7,227 nt of DNA from CAZVFX01 sp964626565 (GCA_964626565.1 CAZVFX010000217.1:1-7227), one strand, 5' to 3'; numbered from the stretch's first letter, positions 1 through 6,190 are shown. Numbers and translations: made by a program. The notes: generated from the sequence alone by a model not told the origin.

Positions 1-23
1 CGTCAACGATTTGTTGGGAATCT

Positions 24-44
24 AGCTGATAGCTGAGAGTTGAG
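24..44. repeat. Three imperfect 7-base tandem units
   Basis: The units AGCTGAT, AGCTGAG and AGTTGAG follow each other directly in the short stretch downstream of the lipoprotein stop codon. Each differs from its neighbour at one base. The array is short and may be chance. I see no T-tract or strong hairpin in bases 1-50 that would make this a terminator. Confidence 0.3.
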
Positions 45-50
45 AGCCCT

Positions 51-1910
51 CTACTGTGCGGCGGCTGCCTCACAGTGTTCCTGATAGTCGGTGCAGCAGT
101 CGCCGTATTCCAGGCAGACGCCATCACAATAGCAGGAATTATCGGGGGATGAACCGCCGCATGCCATGCGGCAGCTATTCTCGAAGACCTCTTCTTCAGG
201 CTCGGTGGGCTCGGGCTCGGGATCAGGCTCGGGTTCAGGATCAGGCTGCACTGCGCCGCCCTTTTTCTTGCAGGCCGAGAAATGCACACCGTGTCCCTCG
301 TATTTCAGACCGATGAGGCCGCCCTGATGTTTGCCCTGGGCGATGACGTGAAGCAGGGAAGGGGGTACGAAGTAGCCGGTGCCCGTATCGTCCCGGGGGC
401 CGGTGATTACCCGCGCCTGGGCCATGAGTGGCTCCAGCGCGGTTCTGAATTCCTGGTAGCTGCCGTAGGAGGTCGAAACGACTTGAACGAGCTGGTCGAA
501 CAGTCCGTTGACCGCCACCTTGCGGGGGTCTTCCTCGGGAATCTGATCCATGCCCATGGCTTCCAGCAGCCCGGGCTTCATTTTCTGCAACAGCATCCCC
601 TGCACCGGGGCCATGGTTTCGCCCAACTGCTCACGGGGCACGTGGGTGCGCAGGAACTGCTCAACGATGTCGGCCATGGTCATGGGCTTGAAAGCAATCT
701 TGGCTCGCTCAGCAGCCTGGATGTCGGCCGGGGCGTATTCGGCGGCCGCAAGCAATCCTTCGTCTGCCAGGGTCAGTTCGACCAGGGCGACCCGCTTGTT
801 GTCGTTGCCCGCCACAAACGCTGAAATCTCGATTCCGGCCTCGGCAAGTGCGGCCTCGTCTCCGGCGGCCAGCTTCTCGTATAATTCGCCATCCTGCTCT
901 ACCGCAGCCCGGGCCACGTTGTGCTTGTTGACTTCGACGACGAACTTGTCCCACGCCTCCTGGCCCACGACGGGCACCATGGTGGTTGCGTTCAGCGGAA
1001 CGATGAGTCCGGCGCTGGTGGCCACGTGGGCCAGCTCGGCGCAGTAGATCTGGTGCAGCGGATCGTCGAAGAAGGCGATGGCATCAGCGTCGCCGGCGAT
1101 GGCTTTTACCATCATTGCAGTGTGTTCCTTGACCCTCTCAACCGTGTGCGCTGCCAGGGGGTCGCCGCCGTTGTAGTCGCCGGGGAAATTGGACACGGTG
1201 TTGAAGCCGGCCATCATGGTGCGAATGTTGTCGTTGAACTGCTGAGCCCGCATCAGATCCAGGTATTCCGGATAGTCGATGCGGAGGAAAATCATGGAGT
1301 AGACTTTGTCGCCGAAGAAACCGTCCTGGTAGTTCTGCGGGTTGTTGAGGGTGATGGCTCCGGCTGCGCCGTCCCGCATGACTCCCACGACCAGTTCGAT
1401 GTGGGTGTCCTGAAGTTTGAAATGTTCCTTGCCGTCGCTTTCCAGCGCGCTGGCTTCGAGGGTGCGGTGCTCCGGCCGGTGGTGTTTCACCGCGTATCCT
1501 ACCTGGCCCGCCGGAAACGCCTTGGCGATTACCGAGTCACCTCTTTTTACGAAATAGTCGTCCGCGTCCTTGACGTCGTCGTCGTCGGAATATGGGATCA
1601 CGTTTACCGGAATACCGAACAGGTGCGTCGGGGACTTGAATTCCACTTCCCCCAACTTCATGAGCACCATGTAGGCTTCGTCGATGGTTTCGAAGGCCGG
1701 GGTGCCGGGCCAGATGGCGTTGGCCTTGGCGATGTCCACTTCGTATTCACTGACGTAGCCTGTCGACGGGGAACCGTCACATTTGCCAAGACAGAATGCC
1801 GGCCGCAGTGAATCGGGGTCTACGGTTTCCGATGCGCCGCCGTCGTCTCCGCAAGCCACGGATCCGAGCACCAGCAATGCCGTGAGTGCCAGGGTGGATA
1901 GAAATTTCAT
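51..1910 (-). CDS. Secreted lipoprotein: possible YiiX-like hydrolase core with C-terminal somatomedin-B-like domain
   Basis: A 619-residue exported lipoprotein of unknown function. The ATG at 1910 is chosen over an in-frame GTG at 1937 because AGGAAGG lies five bases before it and the signal peptide then starts directly as MKFLSTLALTALL. The lipobox is S-V-A-C with lipidated Cys20. Residues about 120-300 resemble circularly permuted NlpC/P60 (YiiX-type, papain-fold) enzymes in order and spacing: an R-G-D-S-V-I-A segment (G124-D125), T-H-I-E-L-V-V-G (H170), then I-Y-C-A-E-L-A-H (C290), the usual place of the catalytic Cys in that family. This core is a tentative call from motifs only. Residues about 330-545 are Ala/Glu-rich, probably mostly helical and unrecognised. 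A Pro/Glu/Asp linker (about 556-574) leads to an eight-cysteine module (C580-C613) matching somatomedin B. The gene is monocistronic here and divergent from the DNA repair gene. Lipoprotein status is confident; activity is not. Confidence 0.85.
   Translation of the reverse strand: MKFLSTLALTALLVLGSVACGDDGGASETVDPDSLRPAFCLGKCDGSPSTGYVSEYEVDIAKANAIWPGTPAFETIDEAYMVLMKLGEVEFKSPTHLFGIPVNVIPYSDDDDVKDADDYFVKRGDSVIAKAFPAGQVGYAVKHHRPEHRTLEASALESDGKEHFKLQDTHIELVVGVMRDGAAGAITLNNPQNYQDGFFGDKVYSMIFLRIDYPEYLDLMRAQQFNDNIRTMMAGFNTVSNFPGDYNGGDPLAAHTVERVKEHTAMMVKAIAGDADAIAFFDDPLHQIYCAELAHVATSAGLIVPLNATTMVPVVGQEAWDKFVVEVNKHNVARAAVEQDGELYEKLAAGDEAALAEAGIEISAFVAGNDNKRVALVELTLADEGLLAAAEYAPADIQAAERAKIAFKPMTMADIVEQFLRTHVPREQLGETMAPVQGMLLQKMKPGLLEAMGMDQIPEEDPRKVAVNGLFDQLVQVVSTSYGSYQEFRTALEPLMAQARVITGPRDDTGTGYFVPPSLLHVIAQGKHQGGLIGLKYEGHGVHFSACKKKGGAVQPDPEPEPDPEPEPTEPEEEVFENSCRMACGGSSPDNSCYCDGVCLEYGDCCTDYQEHCEAAAAQ
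72..173 (-). other. Somatomedin-B-like domain at the lipoprotein C-terminus
   Basis: This segment encodes residues 580-613 of the lipoprotein. It has eight cysteines at 580, 584, 593, 595, 599, 605, 606 and 613, giving gaps of 4, 9, 2, 4, 6, 1 and 7. Vitronectin's somatomedin-B domain (from memory) has gaps of 4, 10, 2, 4, 6, 1 and 7. The diagnostic C-x-C-D-x-x-C and D-C-C-x-D-Y signatures are both present (CYCDGVC and GDCCTDYQEHC). In animals the fold is a small knot of four disulfides used for protein binding. It would need an oxidising compartment, consistent with the lipoprotein export signal. Confidence 0.88.
196..247 (-). repeat. Low-complexity repeat encoding the Pro/Glu/Asp linker
   Basis: On the plus strand the units GGCTCGGG, GGATCA and GGTTCA recur with 6-base periodicity. 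On the minus strand they encode alternating Pro-Glu and Pro-Asp dipeptides. The linker sits between the main body of the lipoprotein and its Cys-rich C-terminal module and is probably an extended spacer. Its length may vary between strains because the DNA is repetitive. Confidence 0.7.
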
Positions 1911-1915
1911 GTGGG

Positions 1916-1922
1916 CCTTCCT
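1916..1922 (-). promoter_or_regulatory. Ribosome binding site deciding the lipoprotein start
   Basis: AGGAAGG on the minus strand, five bases before the ATG at 1910. It lies inside the frame that opens at the GTG at 1937, so it argues against that upstream start. The upstream start would also add a charged Lys/Arg/His-rich extension before the signal peptide. Confidence 0.7.
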
Positions 1923-1953
1923 CTTTTTGTTGTTCACGTTTGAAGCCTGTTCC

Positions 1954-1982
1954 CTTATACGAACAGTAGTACTAAACTAAAT
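1954..1982 (-). promoter_or_regulatory. Weak candidate promoter for the lipoprotein gene
   Basis: On the minus strand a TATAAG box (1954-1959) lies about 45 bases before the ATG. The hexamer 17 bases upstream (ATTTAG, 1977-1982) matches the -35 consensus poorly. The same intergenic space holds the start region of the divergent repair gene and the 6-base inverted pair ATACGA (1957-1962) and TCGTAT (1985-1990). This is a guess from one good box. Confidence 0.25.
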
Positions 1983-2011
1983 GGTCGTATCGGTCAAGTT
2001 CGTCAGCCTCT

Positions 2012-2017
2012 GAGGAG
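2012..2017 (+). promoter_or_regulatory. Ribosome binding site deciding the repair-gene start
   Basis: GAGGAG ends five bases before the ATG at 2023. An in-frame GTG at 2017 overlaps this Shine-Dalgarno sequence and so is not a credible start. It would add only two residues. Confidence 0.75.
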
Positions 2018-2022
2018 TGAAA

Positions 2023-2745
2023 ATGCCGGGAGTCACGACGATCGTCGAGGAAGCCATCGCTGAACTGAAAGCCAACGCCACCGACGAGCGTCGTGTGAAA
2101 ATGGCGACCTATGCGCCAACGTCCGAGGAGGTGTTGGGGGTTGCGGTGCCGCCTATGCGCAGGTTGGCTACCCGCCTGAAACGTCAACTCAAAACGGATC
2201 CTGCGTCAGCGCTGGAGTTGGCCAGCGCATTAGTTGAGTCGGGGCTCCACGAAGTCAGGGTGGTAGGCTACCTGTTGCTGGAGGGTAATCGGCAGGTCTG
2301 GCCGTTGCTCAATGTCCGGTCGGTGGAGAGGCTGGGGAAGGGGATGGACAACTGGGCTACGGTGGACGGGTTCGCCTGCCTGGTCGCGGGTCAGGCGTGG
2401 CGGGAACGGAAGATCCCGGACCGGACCGTGGCGAAATGGGCGCGTTCGAAGAATCGCTGGTGGCGCCGGGCTGCGCTGGTGAGCACCGCACCGCTGAACT
2501 CGGAGGCGAAGGGAGGGGCCGGCGATACCCCCCGCACCCTCAAGCTGTGCGCCATGCTCGTGGACGACCATGACGACATGGTGGTGAAGGCAATGTCCTG
2601 GGCGCTGAGGGAGCTGGTCAAACCTGACCGCGAAGCGGTGGTGAGCTTCCTGAAGAAGCACGATACGTCGCTGCACTCCCGTGTGAAACGGGAGGTGAGG
2701 AACGTTCTGGAAACGGGGTTGAAGAACCCTAAGAGTCGAGCATGA
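2023..2745 (+). CDS. AlkD-like DNA alkylation repair protein (HEAT-repeat DNA glycosylase family)
   Basis: A 240-residue cytoplasmic protein, close to the usual AlkD length, built of alpha-helical HEAT-like repeats throughout. Family members excise positively charged alkylated bases such as 3- and 7-methylpurines without flipping the base out. Residues that match those described for Bacillus cereus AlkD are present: M-D-N-W-A-T-V-D gives W111 and D115 with the same four-residue spacing as W109 and D113, R148/R149 sit in the Trp-Arg-rich stretch N-R-W-W-R-R, and W193 lies in M-S-W-A-L-R-E-L. The C-terminal segment with F-L-K-K-H and S-R-V-K-R-E-V-R-N-V-L-E-T-G is also typical. It appears intact, stands alone, is divergent from the lipoprotein gene and converges on the AI-2E transporter gene. 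No damage-response operator is evident. Family assignment is confident; substrate range is inferred. Confidence 0.93.
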   Translation: MPGVTTIVEEAIAELKANATDERRVKMATYAPTSEEVLGVAVPPMRRLATRLKRQLKTDPASALELASALVESGLHEVRVVGYLLLEGNRQVWPLLNVRSVERLGKGMDNWATVDGFACLVAGQAWRERKIPDRTVAKWARSKNRWWRRAALVSTAPLNSEAKGGAGDTPRTLKLCAMLVDDHDDMVVKAMSWALRELVKPDREAVVSFLKKHDTSLHSRVKREVRNVLETGLKNPKSRA

Positions 2746-2815
2746 AAAGTCTGTGCAGCTAACTCAGGCTGAAGGCCTGGCCGCACTTGTGTTGCTGAGC
2801 ATGCTGGGCTGGGGT

Positions 2816-3835
2816 TTATTGGCCGGGTAGCTGGCCGCCCAGGAGGGCGCCGACGGGGCGGGTGGCGTCGACTCTGTCGAGGACGATCTTTACGACTGCG
2901 GTAATGGGCGCGGCCAGAACCATGCCGGGGAGACCCCACAGCATGCCCCAGAAGATCAACGACAACAGGATGGTGATGGGATGCAGATTCAGCGATTTCC
3001 CCATCATCTTGGGCTCGAGTGCGTTGCCCACGCCCATCTGTATTGCCCCGGGCAGGACCACCGCCAGAATGATTGCGGCAGTGCTGTCGAATTGGACGAT
3101 GGCCAGGGGCAAGGGCAGCAGGGTGGCGATCACCGAGCCGATTGAAGGGATGAAGTTGAGCAGGAATGCCAGCACCCCGAACACTGCGGCCAGGTCAAGA
3201 CCGATAATCCACAGGATGAGGCCCACCGCGATGCCGGTGGCCGCGGACAGGTACACCTTGACCGCAAGATAGCGGCGGATGGTTGAGTCGATCTCCCGGT
3301 AGACTCCTTTTCGGTGATGTCCGGGTTTCTGTCCCGAAACCAGGTAAATGACGAAGATCAGCACCAGGAAGAAGGTGGAAGACCAGTCGACAAGGGAGTT
3401 GAGCGCACCGCCGAGGATGCCGGCGACGGGCAGATCCCCCAACTGGGATTTCACCGCGGCGCTGTCCACAGGCAGCCCCAGGCGCTGGGCGAAATCGAGG
3501 CCGCTCTGGCCGAGTTGCACCACCTTGTCCTGGTACAACGGCGCTTTGGCCGCCAGGCTCTTGGCCGATGAGGTGATCATCATTACCACAAGGGTCAATG
3601 CGCCCGCGGCCAGCAGTAGGGCGGCGACCACCGCCGCGGCCCTGGGCATCCTCAACTTCACTTGCACGAAATCCACAACCGGCACAACGAGATAGGCCAC
3701 CATGACTGCGAGCACCAGAGGTACCAACACCGGCCGCATGAAGTACAGGGCCACCCCCAGAGCCACCGCGGCCAGGATGGCCAGGCAGGCCGTAACCAAC
3801 TGCGACGAGCTTTGCTTCTTGGCTGGTTCAGTCAT
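2816..3835 (-). CDS. AI-2E family transporter (TqsA/PerM-like membrane protein)
   Basis: A 339-residue inner-membrane protein of the AI-2E exporter superfamily (PF01594). Members move autoinducer-2, ions or other small molecules, so the substrate cannot be set from sequence. There are hydrophobic segments at about 13-32, 35-56 and 66-88, then a soluble stretch of about 60 residues (about 89-150), then further segments at about 151-168, 195-240, 250-268 and 285-320, which is the usual layout. Family signatures are visible: L-N-F-I-P-S-I-G-S near 226-234, E-P-K-M-M-G-K-S-L-N-L-H-P near 274-286, and G-L-P-G-M-V-L-A-A-P near 301-310. The start is ATG with GAGGGG ten bases upstream. It begins 58 bases after the deoB stop on the same strand with no clear terminator between them, so it is probably transcribed with deoB. 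No truncation is seen. Confidence 0.94.
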   Translation of the reverse strand: MTEPAKKQSSSQLVTACLAILAAVALGVALYFMRPVLVPLVLAVMVAYLVVPVVDFVQVKLRMPRAAAVVAALLLAAGALTLVVMMITSSAKSLAAKAPLYQDKVVQLGQSGLDFAQRLGLPVDSAAVKSQLGDLPVAGILGGALNSLVDWSSTFFLVLIFVIYLVSGQKPGHHRKGVYREIDSTIRRYLAVKVYLSAATGIAVGLILWIIGLDLAAVFGVLAFLLNFIPSIGSVIATLLPLPLAIVQFDSTAAIILAVVLPGAIQMGVGNALEPKMMGKSLNLHPITILLSLIFWGMLWGLPGMVLAAPITAVVKIVLDRVDATRPVGALLGGQLPGQ

Positions 3836-3893
3836 CGGTTGCTATCCCCTCTAAGGCACCGAGAGAAGGAATAGCACAGCGGGAAGTTGTTGC

Positions 3894-5048
3894 CTAGAAA
3901 AACGGTCTTCCGTCGATGTCGAAGTCGAACCCCAGTAACTCGGCTACTGTGGCCGCGATATCTGCATAAGTTGAGCGAGTGCCGATGTTCCTGCCTCCGT
4001 CGAGGCCTGGGGAGTAGACCATGGCCGGCACGTACTCCCGGGTGTGGTCGGTGTGCGAGCTGAAGGTCGGGTCGCAGCCGTGGTCAGCCGTGATGATCAG
4101 CGCGGTCTCAGCGTCCATCTCGTCAATCAGAGTGCCGAAGTAGCTGTCGGCTTCCTCCAGCGATCGGGCGTATCCCTTGGGGTCGCGGCGGTGACCGTAC
4201 AGCATGTCGAAATCGACCAGGTTCACGAAAATGAGTCCTTCGCCAACCGTGCGGTTCACTGCCAGCATTTTCTCCAGGCCGTCCACGTTGCCTTCTGTGT
4301 GGATGTCCCGTGAGACTCCCCTTCCAGCGAAGATGTCGTGGATTTTGCCGATGCCGACTACTTCCACCCCTTGCTCGGTGAGAAAATCAAGGAGGGTGGA
4401 GCTGGGCGGCGGCATGGAGAAATCGCGCCGGTTGTAGGTGCGCACGTATTGCCCCGGAGACCCGATGAAAGGCCGTGCTATGACTCTGGCGACATTGAAC
4501 GGGTCGAGTATGCGGCGGGCGACGCGGCAGATATCGTAGAGTTCCTCAGGCGGAACCACATCTTCGTGGGCTGCAACCTGGAACGCAGAATCGGCCGAGG
4601 TGTAGAGAATGAGCTTGCCGGTCTCCACATGCTCCCTTCCCAACTCCTCGATTACTTCGGTGCCGCTTCTGGCCTTGTTGCACAACACCTCGCTGCCGAT
4701 TTCCTTCTCGAACGGGTCGACTATTTCGGCCGGATATCCGTCGGGGTAGGTGGCGAACGGCGTGTCGCTCACCACGCCACACAACTCCCAGTGGCCGGTG
4801 GTGGTGTCCTTGGCCGCCGAACGTTCAGCCAGCTTTCCCACGCAAGCCAGCGGATGCTCGACTGGTGAGACACCCTGAATTTTCGTAGTGTTGCCCAACC
4901 CCAGTTTCTCCAGGTTGGGTAGGTTCAAGCCGCCTGCCGCCTGCGCAACGTGAGCCAGGGTGTTGGCTCCCTCATCGAGGAAGTCAGGGGCGTCCGGCAG
5001 GGCGCCGACGCCAACCGAATCGAGTACAACAAGAATGACCTTCTTCAT
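3894..5048 (-). CDS. deoB: Phosphopentomutase DeoB
   Basis: A 384-residue cytosolic enzyme of the alkaline phosphatase superfamily, near the usual length. It interconverts ribose-1-phosphate and ribose-5-phosphate, and the deoxy forms, linking nucleoside breakdown to the pentose phosphate pathway. Positions equivalent to the B. cereus active site are all present: D10 in the opening V-V-L-D-S-V-G-V-G, T82 (the phosphorylated Thr) in K-D-T-T-T-G-H-W-E, D281 and H286 in V-D-F-D-M-L-Y-G-H-R-R-D-P, D322 and H323 in T-A-D-H-G, and H335 in H-T-D-H-T-R-E-Y-V. The ligands for the two metal ions are therefore intact. The start is ATG at 5048 with AGGTGG about ten bases upstream. It heads a likely two-gene transcript with the AI-2E transporter. 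Other deo genes (deoA, deoC, deoD) are not in the window. A 12-base palindrome just upstream may be an operator. Confidence 0.97.
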   Translation of the reverse strand: MKKVILVVLDSVGVGALPDAPDFLDEGANTLAHVAQAAGGLNLPNLEKLGLGNTTKIQGVSPVEHPLACVGKLAERSAAKDTTTGHWELCGVVSDTPFATYPDGYPAEIVDPFEKEIGSEVLCNKARSGTEVIEELGREHVETGKLILYTSADSAFQVAAHEDVVPPEELYDICRVARRILDPFNVARVIARPFIGSPGQYVRTYNRRDFSMPPPSSTLLDFLTEQGVEVVGIGKIHDIFAGRGVSRDIHTEGNVDGLEKMLAVNRTVGEGLIFVNLVDFDMLYGHRRDPKGYARSLEEADSYFGTLIDEMDAETALIITADHGCDPTFSSHTDHTREYVPAMVYSPGLDGGRNIGTRSTYADIAATVAELLGFDFDIDGRPFF

Positions 5049-5049
5049 C

Positions 5050-5061
5050 TGGTACGTACCA
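5050..5061. promoter_or_regulatory. Perfect 12-base palindrome upstream of deoB
   Basis: TGGTACGTACCA reads the same on both strands. It ends one base before the deoB start codon and overlaps the end of its ribosome binding site. With no loop it cannot form a useful RNA hairpin, so if functional it would act as a dimeric protein-binding site. No regulator gene lies nearby, and chance is possible. Confidence 0.35.
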
Positions 5062-5072
5062 CCTGCGTCTGA

Positions 5073-5101
5073 ATTGTCACGCGAGCAAAGTTAATAGCCA
5101 A
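5073..5101 (-). promoter_or_regulatory. Candidate sigma70-type promoter for deoB
   Basis: On the minus strand, TTGGCT (5096-5101) and GACAAT (5073-5078) are separated by exactly 17 bases. Each matches the consensus at four of six positions. Transcription would begin near 5066, giving a leader of about 18 bases that still contains the ribosome binding site. The 12-base palindrome would then lie just after the start point, where a bound protein could block transcription. Confidence 0.35.
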
Positions 5102-5110
5102 CTTGATTTT

Positions 5111-5138
5111 TTGCAACCGCTTTCCGTCATTGTACACT
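5111..5138 (+). promoter_or_regulatory. Weak candidate promoter for the transglycosylase pair
   Basis: TTGCAA (5111-5116) and TACACT (5133-5138) are 16 bases apart, each four of six to consensus. The predicted transcript start (about 5144-5146) falls on the start codons of the next gene. This would make the mRNA leaderless and fits the absence of a Shine-Dalgarno sequence there. Confidence 0.25.
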
Positions 5139-5142
5139 TGTG

Positions 5143-5697
5143 ATGATGAGAAAATGGGCGACATACGTCTTGGCTTCTGTTTTCCTGCTGGCGGGATGCG
5201 GCACTACCAAGCCCCGGCGAAGCAAGCGTGACAGGGTGAAGGGTAAGATCGTTTCGTCCGACGTTCCCAAACAGTACAAGAAGCGCAAGAACAAGTGCGA
5301 ACAGTACAAGCCGCTCGTCCTGAAATACGCCAAGAAGTACGACCTCGAGCCCGAATTGGTCATGGGCGTCATTAAGGTGGAATCGGGCTTCACTCGCAAA
5401 ATTAAATCGAGAGTCGGGGCCACCGGCCTGATGCAGATAATGCCTAAAACCGGAAAATACATGAAGTGCGGGTCCAATCTCTACGATCCGGAAACAAATA
5501 TCGAGTGCGGCTGCAAAGTGCTGCAAAGGTACATCGGCCGCTACAAAGGCAACCTCATCTACGGTCTCTCAGCCTACAACACCGGTCCCGGCAATACCAA
5601 TCCCTCCCATCGCAAGTCCAAACTCCCCTTCAACTTCCGATACGTAGAGAAAGTGTTCCGCTGGCGAAACGTCTTTGTCAGGTTTGGGTGCCATTGA
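5143..5697 (+). CDS. Small lipoprotein lytic transglycosylase (SLT domain)
   Basis: A 184-residue lipoprotein predicted to cleave peptidoglycan between MurNAc and GlcNAc with formation of 1,6-anhydroMurNAc. A short signal peptide ends in the lipobox L-A-G-C (lipidated Cys19). A strongly basic Lys/Arg-rich linker (about 23-51) follows. The SLT (family 1, lysozyme-like) domain fills the rest: catalytic Glu80 in K-V-E-S-G-F, then G-A-T-G-L-M-Q-I-M-P, then L-S-A-Y-N-T-G-P-G. It lacks the large helical superhelix of Slt70-type enzymes, so it is a minimal form. Five further cysteines (52, 109, 122, 124, 183) are unusual for the family and may form disulfides. The start is uncertain: GTG 5140, ATG 5143 and ATG 5146 are consecutive in-frame codons with no Shine-Dalgarno sequence. 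The next gene follows after 18 bases, so the two are probably co-transcribed. Confidence 0.92.
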   Translation: MMRKWATYVLASVFLLAGCGTTKPRRSKRDRVKGKIVSSDVPKQYKKRKNKCEQYKPLVLKYAKKYDLEPELVMGVIKVESGFTRKIKSRVGATGLMQIMPKTGKYMKCGSNLYDPETNIECGCKVLQRYIGRYKGNLIYGLSAYNTGPGNTNPSHRKSKLPFNFRYVEKVFRWRNVFVRFGCH

Positions 5698-5715
5698 TCT
5701 CATCGAGGGAAGACC

Positions 5716-6174
5716 ATGTCGACTAAAGTTCCGTTTCCCCCCTCCCATCCGTTGAAACGTCTCTTCTGCATCGCCACCAGTCCACCTCCCCGTAGCGCAG
5801 CCTGCTGGGAGATTTGCGGCGACAGCGTGGAAATCGACCTGGCTCAGGCCCCGGAACTCAAGGCGCCGGGCGGGGCGTTGAGGCTGGACGGTGGAAATCT
5901 GCCGGACCGGGTCCTCGTGGTGCACGGGATTGATGGAATCTTCCGCTCCTATCGCAACCGTTGCGCCTGCGGAGGCTTTCGAATCGACCCCGTGCCCGGA
6001 GAACAGAAAATCCGCTGCTGTACACTCATGCAATCGACCTACGACTACGACGGAAAGCGCCTGTCCGGAATGGACGAAAGAGAGCTGGATGTCCTACCTG
6101 TGGAAGCCGGCCAGGAGCGACTCATCATAGACATAACCTCCCTTAGAGAGCCCGCCCCTCACAAGAGGAAGTAG
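5716..6174 (+). CDS. Rieske-fold-like protein with altered cluster ligands
   Basis: A 152-residue protein with no signal peptide or membrane segment, so probably cytoplasmic. ATG at 5716 follows GAGGGA by five bases. The middle resembles a Rieske [2Fe-2S] domain: the strand D-R-V-L-V-V-H-G-I-D-G-I-F-R-S (about 64-78), then N-R-C-A-C-G-G-F (C83, C85), then I-R-C-C-T-L-M-Q-S-T-Y-D-Y-D-G (C101, C102, M105), with a C-terminal L-P-V-E-A-G-Q-E-R-L-I-I-D-I typical of the final strands. Standard Rieske ligands are C-x-H and C-x-x-H. Here the first His position is Cys85, and the second is Met105 if Cys102 is taken as the cysteine. It may bind a cluster through cysteines, bind another metal, or bind none. 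Two more cysteines (C30, C34) lie in the N-terminal part. It is the second gene of a likely pair with the lytic transglycosylase. The fold is a motif-level inference; the function is unknown. Confidence 0.65.
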   Translation: MSTKVPFPPSHPLKRLFCIATSPPPRSAACWEICGDSVEIDLAQAPELKAPGGALRLDGGNLPDRVLVVHGIDGIFRSYRNRCACGGFRIDPVPGEQKIRCCTLMQSTYDYDGKRLSGMDERELDVLPVEAGQERLIIDITSLREPAPHKRK

Positions 6175-6190
6175 GTCTTCGCCCGCCCGA

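Noticed and set aside
921..1811. Long plus-strand open frame (296 codons) opposite the lipoprotein gene
   Set aside because: It lies entirely antisense to the lipoprotein, has no recognisable domain and no convincing ribosome binding site. Its length is explained by the high GC content of the opposite coding strand.
1957..1990. Inverted ATACGA / TCGTAT pair in the divergent lipoprotein-repair intergenic region
   Set aside because: The arms are six bases with a 22-base gap and no extension. A chance match is likely in an AT-richer spacer, and there is nothing to tie it to a regulator.
2746..2815. Possible bidirectional terminator between the convergent repair and AI-2E genes
   Set aside because: Only short self-complementary words such as AGCATGCT are present. 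There is no stable GC-rich stem followed by a T-tract on either strand.
2391..2939. Minus-strand open frame (182 codons) spanning the ends of the repair and AI-2E genes
   Set aside because: It overlaps two well-supported genes in other frames, is rich in Arg/Pro/Ser as is typical of shadow frames, and matches no family.
3851..3897. Inverted CTAAGGCA / TGCCTAG pair between deoB and the AI-2E gene
   Set aside because: The arms need a bulge, are about 32 bases apart and lack a T-tract, so this is not a credible terminator.
5077..5526. Minus-strand open frames opposite the transglycosylase gene
   Set aside because: They are antisense to a gene with intact catalytic motifs, run into the deoB promoter region and have no domain signal.
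6168..6180. GAAG-TAGGT-CTTC hairpin at the end of the Rieske-like gene
   Set aside because: The stem has only four base pairs and no T-tract follows, so it is too weak to call a terminator.
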